Source: Tenacibaculum pacificus (lineage in GTDB: Bacteria > Bacteroidota > Bacteroidia > Flavobacteriales > Flavobacteriaceae). From it: DNA of 64,000 bases. The notes beneath the pieces were generated by a model, which was given only the letters and a program-made list of their open reading frames with translations, ran no database searches and had not been told where the DNA came from. Where the stretch lies: the NCBI RefSeq assembly GCF_027941775.1, contig NZ_CP115917.1, positions 2,337,001 to 2,401,000 of the forward strand. Direction: 5' to 3'. Shown here piece after piece: positions 36,801-42,973 of the stretch. The position numbers and the translations under genes are program-made. Position 1 is the first letter of the stretch; every line of letters starts with the position of its first letter.

Positions 36801-38367
36801 GGCTACTGTAAATGCAGTTGGTACTTTTGGAAACACAATAACAGATACTTCGGATGATCCAAACAATTCAACAGATAATGATACAAATGGTGATGGTGAA
36901 CCTGATGACACAACAAGTACAACTATGATACAAACGCCAGCAATATCATTAATAAAATCTGCTGATATTGCTCCCGATGGTCTATGGAATGCCGTAGGTG
37001 AAGTTATTACTTATACCCTAGTTGCTGTTAACACAGGTAATGTAACACTTAGTAATATTATTATTTCTGATACAAATGCTGATACAGGAAGTGTAGTTCC
37101 TAATAATATTGCATCAATTTCTCCAGGAGAACAAGTTGTATTTACAGCAAGTCATACTATTACACAAGATGAATTAAATGCAGGTTATGTAACCAACACA
37201 GCTATTGTTACAGCTCAAGATACTAATGGAAATAGTATTACTGATGAATCTGATGACCCAAATAACCCAACAGATAATGATACAAATGGTGATGGTGAAC
37301 CTGATGATGCAACTATAACGCTTACTCCACAAAGCGCAACAATTAACGTAACAAAAACTGTAGATAAATTATCTTACACTAATATTGGAGAAATACTAAC
37401 CTACAATATTACTATTACTAACAACGGTAATGTAACATTGTTAAATCTTATTATTTCTGATGCCAATGCTATTATAACAAGTGCTAATACAATTCCATCG
37501 TTAGCTCCTGGAGAAGTTTTTGTAGCCACAGCTGAACACACAGTTACTATTGCTGATATCAATAATGAATATGTTTCAAACACAGCTTACGTAAGTGGAA
37601 CTGTAATAAATAGTACTGATACTATAAAAGAAGATTCTGATGATATTGATGATTTAACAAATACTGATATTGATAATGATGGCGATTTTGAAGATCCTAC
37701 AATAAGTATTTTTAACGGCTCATCTGATTTAAGCATAACCAAAACGGTTGATAATTTAAATCCAATAGTTAACAGTGAAGTTGAATTTACTATTACACTA
37801 ACAAATAAAGGTACAGTTACAGCTAATAACATCAATATAAAAGAAGTAATACCTAGCGGATATACCTTTATTTCTTACACTAGTTCAGTAGGTTCTTATT
37901 CTGATACAACAGGAAACTGGAATGTACCTACTATAAATAGTGGAGACAACGAAACCTTATATATAATTGCGGAAGTTTTAGGCGTTGGAGATTATATAAA
38001 TACCGCTACAATCAGCAACTTTGAAGGAGCTAATGATAGTGATACACAAAATAATACTGCCTATGCTGTAGCAGCACCTAAATGTTTAGAAGTATACAAT
38101 ATATTTACGCCTAATAATGATGGAGGAAATGATTCTTTTGTAATCAGTTGTATAGAAAAATACCCTAACAACACACTAGAGATTTTCAATAGATGGGGAA
38201 ATACTGTTTTTAAAGCTAAAGGTTATAAAAATAACTGGAAAGGAATTTCTAACGGAAGAGTAAATATTCAAAAATCAAAAAAATTACCTGTTGGTACTTA
38301 CTATTATGTTTTAGATTTAGGAGATAATACCGAACCAAAAGTAGGTTGGATATACATTAATAGATAA
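24829..38367 (+). CDS. giant secreted repeat protein with T9SS type B sorting domain
   Basis: This protein of 4,512 residues is exported by Sec (signal peptide 1-19) and then by type IX secretion, shown by a CHU_C/gliding-type C-terminal domain (about 4419-4512, with FTPNNDGGNDSF, IFNRWGNTVF and GTYYYVLD). After the signal lies a region resembling an IgGFc-binding domain (about 90-470) and an Ig-like unit. Five DUF11-like repeats follow (each with a core such as GEKITYNFVVTNTG), then PKD-like units, a Cys-containing HYR-like array (13 units, 11 near-identical), two more PKD-like units and about 14 further DUF11-like repeats joined by acidic DTNGDGEPDDTT linkers that may bind Ca2+. It is probably a surface adhesin or matrix protein; the ligand is unknown. 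It is monocistronic. Confidence 0.85.
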   Translation: MKKILFIFIYIYTNLLFSQLSSVHYLPPLKQGSNNQAIKQQAFYLSTPEILAFDINVFQGTNTTAVATLNISNTSPGQYNIADGDNNITLVTNANTGIPLSNSGLRFESVNGEKFYVNYRGRSQSQATSLTSKGDKALGTSFKWGGRPNYGNGHISLNATLGIMATQDGTTTINIFNYGSDCEFRLQGDDDGITDNSLTITLTKGQTYVLEAYRNATVANIDCWLGASIQSDKKIAISNGNLNGAPRINTNSRDASIDQPVPENLLGRDYIFIRGNGVDDIETPIIIATQNNTDILVDNVVVKTLNTGEYYVIDGSNYTPASVGGNMYVTTTKEVYAYQYLSGASGIHTGGLNFIAPVNCLLPDKLSNISNIRDVDGKNFNGGITIIASTSTPNANIIVTDNTGIKALTNEHSLGANLDWKTFYIPNLTGNVSVQSTGPIAVGFLGVSGAAGIAGYFSGFDTVPIVELDITGGGCLPGADVFEVSANFDAYQWFQNGIEILGATTNVFTPTEPGGFYVKVTKGTCTYNSGILSVYNCDPEILIKKTVDNSTAIEGDLVTFTITVEHLGINPVTNLVIEDLLPSELNFQTVTPSFGTWTAPNWIIGDMFSGEIHTLIVKAIVNEVPTGITVTNTINNTQTEVEADVLTDDPTEDITIINNELTITKTDQAPTDGSYDTVGEKITYNFVVTNTGSQIIPNVTISDINIDAGSLSPTSVSNLAIGAVTNFTATHTITQADIEADQVINTATVQGTLSNGFIISSTSDDPDTGTLGDATITPIDQKGELVLEKIAQPALDGLYDTLGEEITYELTVKNTGNVSLNNITITDLNIDVGSLTPATIANLPAGASAIFTAKHTIVQVDFDNGNVTNTATVSGTEVIEGTLITDTSDDPTTIALNDATIVTVPQFGQLEVTKISDNQTNGPYNTLGQTIKYTIIAKSIGNVTLTNINVVDPNADTVTLINTTGTDTATDNIVDSMMPNDTATFEATHIVTQEDLDNSEVINTATVGAQDPSTGSVTDLSDDPTDNTTTTNDPTIVPLISVPEISVTKTADDDSNVKEGQIITYTYTITNTGNVTFDDISLSDIHSGTGALGTITLQSTSGIDDGLDNIVNQLAPTLNAIWTATYTITSSDITNQTDITNTVTVSTTPKTGTITPADLIATEVVTVNPEEIICSNTTLAHNLTADVNPSVTSFSWSATDTPYILGETSTTSTNTNITDTLINIGTANQDVVYTIIAKNASNDVVDTYTYKVTVQPSPNVLNTNQSLNICTGGSLNENLSADIDNFNSGVTFSWSATDNSNITGETTTNSTSNKIEDTLINTSTSPQDVIYTITPTATINNCTGSIYTITVTVAPSITLPTDGTATVSCIANATQPTVPIVNDINGNPITPVISQNTSPTCEGEKIYTYTYTDCSGNVSIYKFTYTIDLTTAPIISAADGQSDVECLASATTPTPPTGIKDTCGNDINPVLVSTIDTPNSITCEGTRVYNYTYTDCSGLVTPWKFTYTIDLITAPIISTADGQSDVECLADTTTPTPPTGIKDACGNDISAVLISTIDTPNSITCEGTRVYNYTYTDCSGLITPWKFTYTIDLITAPIISTADGQSDVECLADTTTPTPPTGIKDACGNDISAVLISTIDTPNSITCEGTRVYNYTYTDCSGLITPWKFTYTIDLITAPIISTADGQSDVECLADTTTPTPPTGIKDACGNDISAVLISTIDTPNSITCEGTRVYNYTYTDCSGLVTPWKFTYTIDLITAPIISTADGQSDVECLADTTTPTPPTGIKDACGNDISAVLISTIDTPNSITCEGTRVYNYTYTDCSGLVTPWKYTYTIDLITAPIISTADGQSDVECLADATTPTPPTGIKDACGNDISAVLISTIDTPNSITCEGTRVYNYTYTDCSGLVTPWKYTYTIDLITAPIISTADGQSDVECLADATTPTPPTGIKDACGNDISAVLISTIDTPNSITCEGTRVYNYTYTDCSGLVTPWKYTYTIDLITAPIISTVDGQSDVECLADATTPTPPTGIVDACGNSVIAVLVSTIDTPNSITCEGTRVYNYTYTDCSGLVTPWKYTYTIDLITAPIISTVDGQSDVECLADTTTPTPPTGIVDACGNDISAVLISTIDTPNSITCEGTRVYNYTYTDCSGLVTPWKYTYTIDLITAPIISTADGQSDVECLADATTPTPPTGIVDACGNSVIAVLVSTIDTPNSITCEGTRVYNYTYTDCSGLVTPWKYTYTIDLITAPIISTADGQSDVECLADTTTPTPPTGIVDACGNDISAVLISTIDTPNSITCEGTRVYNYTYTDCSGLVTPWKYTYTIDIPTFTINQTNGISTVNNIINAIQPTAPIVEDVCGNNIIPVITENTSPICDGTKIYTFTYTDCSGNTDVYTYTYTIDVTSTLNISDTSKIICSNTSLTSDLTNLTSLTDVTFEWLATTNPNISGALNGNGTILNDNLKNISGNNQDIIYTITPFNSDGCKGDTFKYTVTVNPEPFNAIAPTDITCNGISLNHDLKTDVNITNTTFSWVASLNTNVTGQTTTVSNTTSITDTLINTTQNTQTIVYTITPTSNNSCVGIPYTYTVNVSPKTEIAVTKIAIPALDGSYNTLGEIIEYQITVQNKTNTDVNNVTITDANANTGSITPSLVTTIAPLASTVFNASHTITQADLDAGKVINSAIATVSDSCGTITTSNSDDPNTVNPNDDTITLLDQNPSISFDKIVTFNDENNDGTPQQGETLTYNFTVTNIGNVTLSSILINDPLINVNGSLASLAPRATDTTSFFATYTITQANIDAGSITNSATITATSPSGTVITDTSDDPNDSTNNDVNGDGEPDDTTIFTFIEKPILTLSKTGVFIDANGDNLAQVGETIIYTFDVTNTGNVTISDILITDPIVAVTGNAITLAPNQTNSTAFTANYVLTQNDINNGTITNTATVSGTSPNGTIITDTSDDPTTTADNDATITTLSQNSQLSLLKTAQFNDENQNGFPNEGETITYIFDIRNTGNVSITNITINDPKATVNGGSIDLNPNQTDNTTFTATYTITLADINSGNTTNSATVSGTNPSGNSITDISDDPTNTTNIDLNNDGDPDDATITTLVANPKMSVTKTGVFQDENGDGITQVGETIVYTFNVSNTGNVTISNIIITDPLVSISGTPITLNPLENNSTMFTAVYTINQLDIDTATIINTAIVNGQSPNGDTITDTSDDPNNPTDNDTNGDGEPDDTTITTLPVKGSISLTKESLPATDLSYDTVDEKITYKLIVTNTGNTTLTNINITDSNADIGSINPATISEIIPGASTIINAEHTITKNDLNNGFVKNTANVMATDPSLNIIEDTSDDPNNPTDNDTNNDGEPDDITNTVLSQKPAISLEKIAIFNDENGDNFPQVGETITYNFNITNTGNITINNITITDPLVTVNGGPITLTSAETNNNTFYAEYVITQSDIDLGIITNTATVNGEAINGNNVTDTSDDPNNTTNNDINNDGEPDDTTITTLANNPELTLLKTGVFIDTNNDGLAQVGEQIKYIFDVSNTGNVTISNINITDAIVTVSGNPITLIPGETNSTTFTAIYTLTLADVNTGNIINTATVNGTTPSGNNIVDTSDDPTTTDDNDATITTLIRTPKLELYKVGTFNDENGDGNPQTGETISYTFDIRNVGNVTITNIIVTDPIVTVLGGAITLNPSEVNNTHFSAIYTITQQDIDAGSLTNTAIATGLDTDGGIVSDVSDYSDDPNNPNNIDLNGDGDPDDPTVTSLTGNPQLNLNKTAIFNDIDGNGFANVGETINYIFTVTNSGNLTISNINISDPLVNVSGMPITLLPSETDNTTFSATYTLTQFDLDKGTITNSAIVKGQNPNGSIISDTSDDPNNSTNVDNNNDGNPDDATVSILNTKESISITKETLPATDGAYDTIDEQINYAIIITNTGNVTLSNIVISDTNADAGSIFPDTITTLAPGESINAVAIHTITQTDLNTGVVLNTATVNAVGTFGNTITDTSDDPNNSTDNDTNGDGEPDDTTSTTMIQTPAISLIKSADIAPDGLWNAVGEVITYTLVAVNTGNVTLSNIIISDTNADTGSVVPNNIASISPGEQVVFTASHTITQDELNAGYVTNTAIVTAQDTNGNSITDESDDPNNPTDNDTNGDGEPDDATITLTPQSATINVTKTVDKLSYTNIGEILTYNITITNNGNVTLLNLIISDANAIITSANTIPSLAPGEVFVATAEHTVTIADINNEYVSNTAYVSGTVINSTDTIKEDSDDIDDLTNTDIDNDGDFEDPTISIFNGSSDLSITKTVDNLNPIVNSEVEFTITLTNKGTVTANNINIKEVIPSGYTFISYTSSVGSYSDTTGNWNVPTINSGDNETLYIIAEVLGVGDYINTATISNFEGANDSDTQNNTAYAVAAPKCLEVYNIFTPNNDGGNDSFVISCIEKYPNNTLEIFNRWGNTVFKAKGYKNNWKGISNGRVNIQKSKKLPVGTYYYVLDLGDNTEPKVGWIYINR
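29104..31809 (+). repeat. eleven tandem 246-bp repeats inside the giant gene
   Basis: The sequence GATGGTCAAAGCGATGTAG recurs at 29143 and then every 246 bp to 31603, eleven times, so the unit is 82 codons. Each unit has four cysteines (VECLA, ACGN, TCEG, DCSG). Units 2 and 3 look identical base for base, and units 8-9 recur as 10-11, which implies a 492-bp duplication. Divergent copies flank the array on both sides. Confidence 0.95.
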
Positions 38368-38393
38368 ACTATTTTTTATAAATAACTTTTATT

Positions 38394-38423
38394 AAAAAGC
38401 AATCTCAGATGAGGTTGCTTTTT
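38394..38423 (+). terminator. terminator of the giant gene
   Basis: AAAAAGCAATCTCA and TGAGGTTGCTTTTT form a stem with one G-T pair. Confidence 0.75.
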
Positions 38424-38482
38424 ATTTTTTGATAACTTCGTTACTTGCCTATAAAAACAACGCTACTAAGTTTAATTAAATA

Positions 38483-39061
38483 ATGAAAAACGATTTAATG
38501 AAGAATTTTTTAAAATCTTTTGATACACTAACCGATAGTGAAATTAATGATTTTATTAATTCAGCAACAAGTAAACATTTAAAGAAACATGATTATTATA
38601 TTAAAGAAGGTGAAATATGTAGCTCGATTACTTTTGTTTTATCTGGTATATTAAGGTCGTATCATACTTCCGAAAAAGGAGATGATTTTACATACTGTAT
38701 TACTTTTCCTAATAATTTTATGACAGCTTACTCTTCTTTTTTAACGAATCAACCAACAAAAGAAAATATACAAGCAATTACAGAAACTGAATTATTAATT
38801 ATTTCGAAAGAAAAAATTCAACTTCTATCGCATCAAAATAACAATTGGACACACTTTCAAAAAATAATAGCAGAACAACAATATGTTGAATTAGAAAAAC
38901 GAATATTTTTATTACAAAGTAGTGATGCCAAAAAACGATATGCTAACCTGATGGAAAATCAACCTAAATATATCAAAAATATTCCGTTGCAATATTTAGC
39001 TTCTTATTTAGGTATTTCGCAAAGACATTTAAGTAGAATTCGTAAAGATTTTTCTTTTTAA
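38483..39061 (+). CDS. Crp/Fnr-family regulator
   Basis: This 192-residue protein has a cyclic-nucleotide-binding-like beta-roll (about 20-115) and a C-terminal helix-turn-helix (LQYLASYLGISQRHLSRIRKD, about 170-190). No Fnr-type cysteine cluster is present, so it does not carry an iron-sulfur centre, and the cNMP phosphate-binding residues are not clearly kept. The gene next to it encodes a flavodoxin-fold oxidoreductase 66 nt downstream, and regulators of this subgroup often control an adjacent redox gene. An imperfect palindrome in the gap could be its site. Confidence 0.85.
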   Translation: MKNDLMKNFLKSFDTLTDSEINDFINSATSKHLKKHDYYIKEGEICSSITFVLSGILRSYHTSEKGDDFTYCITFPNNFMTAYSSFLTNQPTKENIQAITETELLIISKEKIQLLSHQNNNWTHFQKIIAEQQYVELEKRIFLLQSSDAKKRYANLMENQPKYIKNIPLQYLASYLGISQRHLSRIRKDFSF

Positions 39062-39076
39062 GACATTTGTCATGTA
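39061..39076 (+). promoter_or_regulatory. possible Crp-like operator
   Basis: AGACATTTGTCATGTA contains the inverted repeat GACA-TT-TGTC, directly after the regulator gene and before the oxidoreductase gene. The support is one palindrome only. Confidence 0.25.
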
Positions 39077-39127
39077 GAATTAAAATCGGTAACTATAATT
39101 TAGCTATTAATAATTAACAGCTAAAAA

Positions 39128-39709
39128 ATGAGTAAGAAAATAGTAATTATAAATGGGCATCCGAATAAAAATAGTTTTAATTTTGGATTAGCAGAAGCAT
39201 ATAAAAAAGGAGCATTAGAAAGTAATGCTGAGGTTAAAGAAATTATTATTGCTAACTTAAAATTCAATCCAAATCTTGAAGCTGGTTTTCAAAAAATATC
39301 AGCATTAGAACCCGATCTTTTAGATGCTTGGGAAAAAATTAAATGGGCAAATCATTTAGTTTGGGTTCATCCTGTTTGGTGGGGAGGATTACCCGCAATT
39401 ATGAAAGGTTTTATCGACAGACTTTTTTTACCTGGTTTAGCATTTAAATACAAAGAAAATTCTGTTTTTTGGGATAAACTATTAATAGGAAAAACAGCTC
39501 GTATTATTACTACGCTCGATCAGCCAAGTTGGTATTATTGGTTAGTCTATGGAAAACCAAGTGTAAATCAATTAAAAAATTCAACTTTAAAATTCTGTGG
39601 AATTAAACCTGTTAAAGTATCCTATTTTGGAATTATTAAAACTTCAAATAATAGCTTAAGACAAAAATGGATTGCTAAAGTTGAAAAACTAGGAAAACTT
39701 AATAAATAA
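39128..39709 (+). CDS. NAD(P)H-dependent oxidoreductase, flavodoxin-like fold
   Basis: This 193-residue protein belongs to the flavodoxin_2 (MdaB/KefF/NQO-like) family. It starts with IVIINGHPNKNSFNFGLA, a flavin-phosphate-binding loop, and has HPVWWGGLPAIMKGFIDRLFLPGLAF, the family's flavin-binding signature. Such enzymes reduce quinones or other electrophiles with two electrons and FMN or FAD. The Crp-like regulator just upstream suggests that its expression responds to a redox or electrophile signal, though this is inference. A terminator follows it at once. Confidence 0.85.
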   Translation: MSKKIVIINGHPNKNSFNFGLAEAYKKGALESNAEVKEIIIANLKFNPNLEAGFQKISALEPDLLDAWEKIKWANHLVWVHPVWWGGLPAIMKGFIDRLFLPGLAFKYKENSVFWDKLLIGKTARIITTLDQPSWYYWLVYGKPSVNQLKNSTLKFCGIKPVKVSYFGIIKTSNNSLRQKWIAKVEKLGKLNK

Positions 39710-39717
39710 CAACACTA

Positions 39718-39752
39718 AAAAAAAGCAACTTCATTTTTTGAGGTTGCTTTTT
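39718..39752 (+). terminator. oxidoreductase terminator
   Basis: AAAAAGCAACTTCA and TGAGGTTGCTTTTT form the stem with one G-T pair, followed by a T-rich run. Confidence 0.75.
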
Positions 39753-39795
39753 GTTTTTTAATTAAAACTAAATTTATATAATTAGTAAAAAATAC

Positions 39796-39881
39796 TAGCC
39801 CCGATTGAAGCAATTGTTTGAGCTCTTTTTTGTTTTTTTCAAACAAAAAAAGCGAGTGCGGAAAGCGGGAAATTGCTTCAA
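39796..39881 (+). ncRNA. repeated structured element, copy A
   Basis: TTGAAGCAATT (39805-39815) pairs perfectly with AATTGCTTCAA (39871-39881). CCCG (39800-39803) can pair with CGGG (39866-39869), which would cross the first stem as a pseudoknot or be an alternative to it. In the middle TTTTTTGTTT pairs with AAACAAAAAA as a hairpin. The same element occurs at 51064-51157 with identical flanks and a hairpin of different length. Strand is uncertain because the helices are symmetric. I know no name for it with certainty. Confidence 0.6.
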
Positions 39882-39896
39882 ATAAAAAATTAAATA

Positions 39897-40412
39897 CTAC
39901 AAAACTCTTTTTGCTTTTACAAAAGCTTTTCGCCAATAATTAGTGTGTAACGAACTTATAATTACGCCACTAGAACTACTCGAATGTATAAAACGAATAT
40001 CTTTATTTTTTACCGAAGTAACCAAACCAACATGATTTACATTCCCTCTTTTCCTTGATGTTTTAAAGAATAATAAATCGCCACGCTTAACCTTTCCTAA
40101 AGAAATTTGATATCCTTTTGCATACATTTGGCGCGATGTTCTAGGTATTTGAACATTACGATGTTTAAAAGAAGTGTAAATTAAACCCGAACAATCCATT
40201 CCTCTTTTAGTCGTTCCTCCATATTTATACGGAGCTCCTTTATAACTAACGGCTGTCCAAACAATTTTATCAGCAATAGTTACTTTTTTTGATGAATTAG
40301 TAGATTTATGTGTTGATTTTTTAGGTTTTTTATAAGAGTTTACATTTTTTGACGATCCACAAGAAATCACTAAAAAAGAAAGTATTAAAATAAATAATAG
40401 TTTTTTAATCAT
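39897..40412 (-). CDS. NlpC/P60 (C40) cell-wall hydrolase lipoprotein
   Basis: This 171-residue lipoprotein (lipobox LVISC, Cys at about residue 18) is a peptidoglycan peptidase. A basic linker (SYKKPKKSTHKSTNSSKK) is followed by the catalytic domain: Cys in TKRGMDCSGLIYTSF, His in GNVNHVGLV and a polar third residue (His) in FIHSSSSSG. Such enzymes cut the peptide stem of cell-wall peptidoglycan. It is the last gene of the minus-strand cluster surE-membrane protein-lpxB-C40; a gap of 15 nt separates it from lpxB. The repeated RNA element begins 15 nt beyond its stop. Confidence 0.9.
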   Translation of the reverse strand: MIKKLLFILILSFLVISCGSSKNVNSYKKPKKSTHKSTNSSKKVTIADKIVWTAVSYKGAPYKYGGTTKRGMDCSGLIYTSFKHRNVQIPRTSRQMYAKGYQISLGKVKRGDLLFFKTSRKRGNVNHVGLVTSVKNKDIRFIHSSSSSGVIISSLHTNYWRKAFVKAKRVL

Positions 40413-40427
40413 AAATAATACTGTTTT

Positions 40428-41540
40428 TTAACTCGTTAAACCATCTACAATTAATTTCGCTGTTTTTTCTGATGCTCCTTTTCCTCCTAATATTTGTTCT
40501 AAATCGAAATAATCTAAAAACAGTTTATTTCTTTGTTCAGGTTCTAAAATACGTTTTAATTCTATTGATAAATTTTCTTTGGTAAAATCATCTTGAATCA
40601 ATTCTTTAACCACTTCTTTATTCATAATTAAATTAACCAACGAAATATATTCTAACGTAATAATTCGTTTTGCAATTTGGTATGAAATTTTACTTCCTTT
40701 ATAACAAACCACTTGAGGCACTTTAAATAAGGCTGTTTCTAAAGTTGCTGTACCCGAACCAACCAAAGCAGTATTTGAAATACTCAATAAATCGTAAGTT
40801 TTATTATTGATAAATTTCACATTTTTATCTCCAATAATAGTTTTATAAAATTCGTAAGGCTGACTAGGAGCACCTCCAATAACAAACTGATAATCAGAAA
40901 AATCATCAACTAAAGACAACATTACTGATAACATTTTTGTAATTTCTTGTTTTCGGCTACCAGGTAATAAAGCGATAATATCTTTTTGCCCCAAATCATG
41001 AGTTATTCTAAAAAGAGTTTCATCTACTTGTTCTCTACCTTCAATTCCATCAATTAACGGATGTCCTACAAAATTTACATCGTAATTATATTTCTGATAA
41101 AACTCCTTTTCAAACGGAAGAATAACAAACATAGCATCAATATCACGTTTAATATCTGCTACCCTACCTGCTCTACTAGCCCAAACTTGGGGAGAAATAT
41201 AATAATTTGTTTTAAAACCTTGTTGTTTAGCCCATTTGGCAATACGTAAATTAAAGCCTGAATTATCTATAAAAAGAATTACATCGGGCTTAAAATTAGC
41301 AATATCTTTTTTACAAAAAGACATCATACCTAATATTTTTCTTAAATTAAGTAACACTTCAACAAAGCCCATAAAGGCACGTTCCTTATAGTGTTTTACA
41401 AGTGTACCTCCTACTTCTTGCATTAAATCGCCACCCCAAAAACGAATATCTGCTTTTGGATCTTCTTTTAATAAAGATTTCATCAAATTGGCTCCGTGTA
41501 AATCTCCAGAAGCCTCCCCTACAAGAATGTAATATTTCAT
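40428..41540 (-). CDS. lpxB: lipid A disaccharide synthase
   Basis: This 370-residue glycosyltransferase (GT19) joins UDP-diacylglucosamine and lipid X to make the lipid A disaccharide. The N-terminus YYILVGEASGDLHGANLMKSL is the family signature, and ALLPGSRKQEI and GSGTATLETALFKVPQVVCYK follow in the usual order. It acts at the inner membrane. It sits in one minus-strand cluster with surE and an NlpC/P60 lipoprotein, a common flavobacterial arrangement. Length and motifs are normal. Confidence 0.96.
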   Translation of the reverse strand: MKYYILVGEASGDLHGANLMKSLLKEDPKADIRFWGGDLMQEVGGTLVKHYKERAFMGFVEVLLNLRKILGMMSFCKKDIANFKPDVILFIDNSGFNLRIAKWAKQQGFKTNYYISPQVWASRAGRVADIKRDIDAMFVILPFEKEFYQKYNYDVNFVGHPLIDGIEGREQVDETLFRITHDLGQKDIIALLPGSRKQEITKMLSVMLSLVDDFSDYQFVIGGAPSQPYEFYKTIIGDKNVKFINNKTYDLLSISNTALVGSGTATLETALFKVPQVVCYKGSKISYQIAKRIITLEYISLVNLIMNKEVVKELIQDDFTKENLSIELKRILEPEQRNKLFLDYFDLEQILGGKGASEKTAKLIVDGLTS

Positions 41541-41550
41541 TAACAGTATT

Positions 41551-41838
41551 TTATATGAATTTTAAAATAAGTGAAATTACAGCTATGGCAACCGTTGTTA
41601 TTAAAACACCTCTTGCTCTATAATCTTGCTTCTTTTTTAAAAACACCCAAAAAACAAATAAGTTAGGAAGTGCAGCTAAAGCTAATACAGCTCCTAAAAC
41701 ACCACCTTCAAGCACTTTTTTTAAGGTTTCGGTAATTGTATCATCAGAAATAAATTCTAAATACATAAAAAGACCACAAGCTGTGGCTATTAAAGATACT
41801 AAAATTCCGATAAATACTTCTTTATTTATATATCCCAT
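41551..41838 (-). CDS. small membrane protein, unknown function
   Basis: I do not recognise this 95-residue protein. It has three hydrophobic segments (about 8-28, 44-68 and 77-94) with a short acidic helix between the first two. Its start overlaps the end of surE by 13 nt, and it ends 10 nt before lpxB, so the three genes must be cotranscribed and probably translationally coupled. Its position suggests a role at the envelope, but nothing in the sequence says which. Confidence 0.7.
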   Translation of the reverse strand: MGYINKEVFIGILVSLIATACGLFMYLEFISDDTITETLKKVLEGGVLGAVLALAALPNLFVFWVFLKKKQDYRARGVLITTVAIAVISLILKFI

Positions 41839-42596
41839 GAGTTTAATTTTTGAATTGCGTGATGTGCTGTCATATCAAACTGAACAGGAACTACTGAAAT
41901 AAAACCATTTTCTAACGCCCAAATATCGGTATCTTGTCCTTTATCTCTATTGATAAATTCACCTGATAACCAATAATATTCTTTCCCCGTAGGACTTTTA
42001 CGTTTATCAAAATCTTCTTTCCAATATCCATTTGCTTGACGACAAACACGAATACCTTTAATATCTTTTTCTTTTAACTTCGGAATATTTACATTTAAAA
42101 CTACGCCATCTGGCAATCCGTTTAGTAATACATTCAATACTATTTTTTCTATAAATTTTTTAGCGGCTCTAAAATCAGCACGCCAATCAAAATCTAATAA
42201 AGAAAAACCAATTGCAGGAATTCCTTCGATACCAGCCTCTACAGCAGCACTCATAGTTCCTGAATAAATAACGTTTATCGATGAATTTGCTCCATGATTA
42301 ATTCCTGAAACACATAAATCGGGTGTGCGATTTAAAATTTCATTTTTAGCCATTTTAACACAATCGGCAGGCGTACCAGAACAACTATATTCTATTTGCG
42401 GACCGTCATCAATTGTAATAGGATTACAATGCAATACATTATTTACTGTAATTGCGTGTCCCATACCACTTTGAGGGCTGTCAGGAGCAACAACAACTAC
42501 ATCTCCTATTTTATTCATTATTTCAATAAGCATACGAATACCTGGTGCGGTAATTCCATCATCATTCGTTACCAAGATTAAGGGTCTTTCTTGCAT
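41826..42596 (-). CDS. surE: 5'-nucleotidase SurE
   Basis: This 256-residue metal-dependent phosphatase removes phosphate from nucleoside 5'- and 3'-monophosphates, often under stress. It starts LILVTNDDGITAPGIR, where NDD holds the catalytic metal, followed by VVAPDSPQSGMGHAIT and VSGINHGANSSINVIYSGTMSAA, all conserved in SurE. The gene opens the surE-membrane protein-lpxB-C40 cluster. Its product is normally cytosolic. A possible minus-strand promoter box lies at 42615-42622. Confidence 0.96.
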   Translation of the reverse strand: MQERPLILVTNDDGITAPGIRMLIEIMNKIGDVVVVAPDSPQSGMGHAITVNNVLHCNPITIDDGPQIEYSCSGTPADCVKMAKNEILNRTPDLCVSGINHGANSSINVIYSGTMSAAVEAGIEGIPAIGFSLLDFDWRADFRAAKKFIEKIVLNVLLNGLPDGVVLNVNIPKLKEKDIKGIRVCRQANGYWKEDFDKRKSPTGKEYYWLSGEFINRDKGQDTDIWALENGFISVVPVQFDMTAHHAIQKLNSWDI

Positions 42597-42614
42597 AGTA
42601 AGTTTGTTTTACAA

Positions 42615-42622
42615 CAAATGTA
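42615..42622 (-). promoter_or_regulatory. putative -7 box of the surE operon
   Basis: On the minus strand the sequence is TACATTTG, 18 nt before the surE ATG. No clear -33 TTG is visible. Confidence 0.4.
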
Positions 42623-42973
42623 ACATAAAAAAAGCATTCTTATTTTAACATTTTGTAAAGACAAAACCCTTTATTTTATATGTAAAATTGTAGTAATCAA
42701 ATAAAAAACAAACTACTATCGTTATTTATTTTTTTAACTATCTTTATTGTTATTATCTTTTCTGATAAAAATCGACTTAAATAAAGCGAAGATTCGTAAC
42801 TTATATCAAAAAAAGACACTATTTATTTTTTAGACTGATAAAAAAGTATCTATTCTAAAAAATAAATTAGGTATAAAAATTAAAGAAGTAGTTATAAAAA
42901 ATGCTGAAATTAAAAAATTGGCATTATTTTAGTGATTTAGTAATACAAGCACAACATTAAATTCAGAAGGTAC
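42623..42973. other. intergenic region surE-prc
   Basis: This stretch is about 85% A+T and lies between divergent genes. Apart from the surE promoter I see no gene, repeat or folded element that I could support, and the prc promoter is not obvious. Confidence 0.5.

Noticed and set aside
26589..37835. Several 60-80-codon antisense frames within the giant gene
   Set aside because: They are shadows of a repetitive, Thr/Asn/Asp-rich reading frame on the other strand.
39715..39936. 73-codon minus-strand frame
   Set aside because: It overlaps the terminator and the repeated RNA element and the end of the C40 gene.
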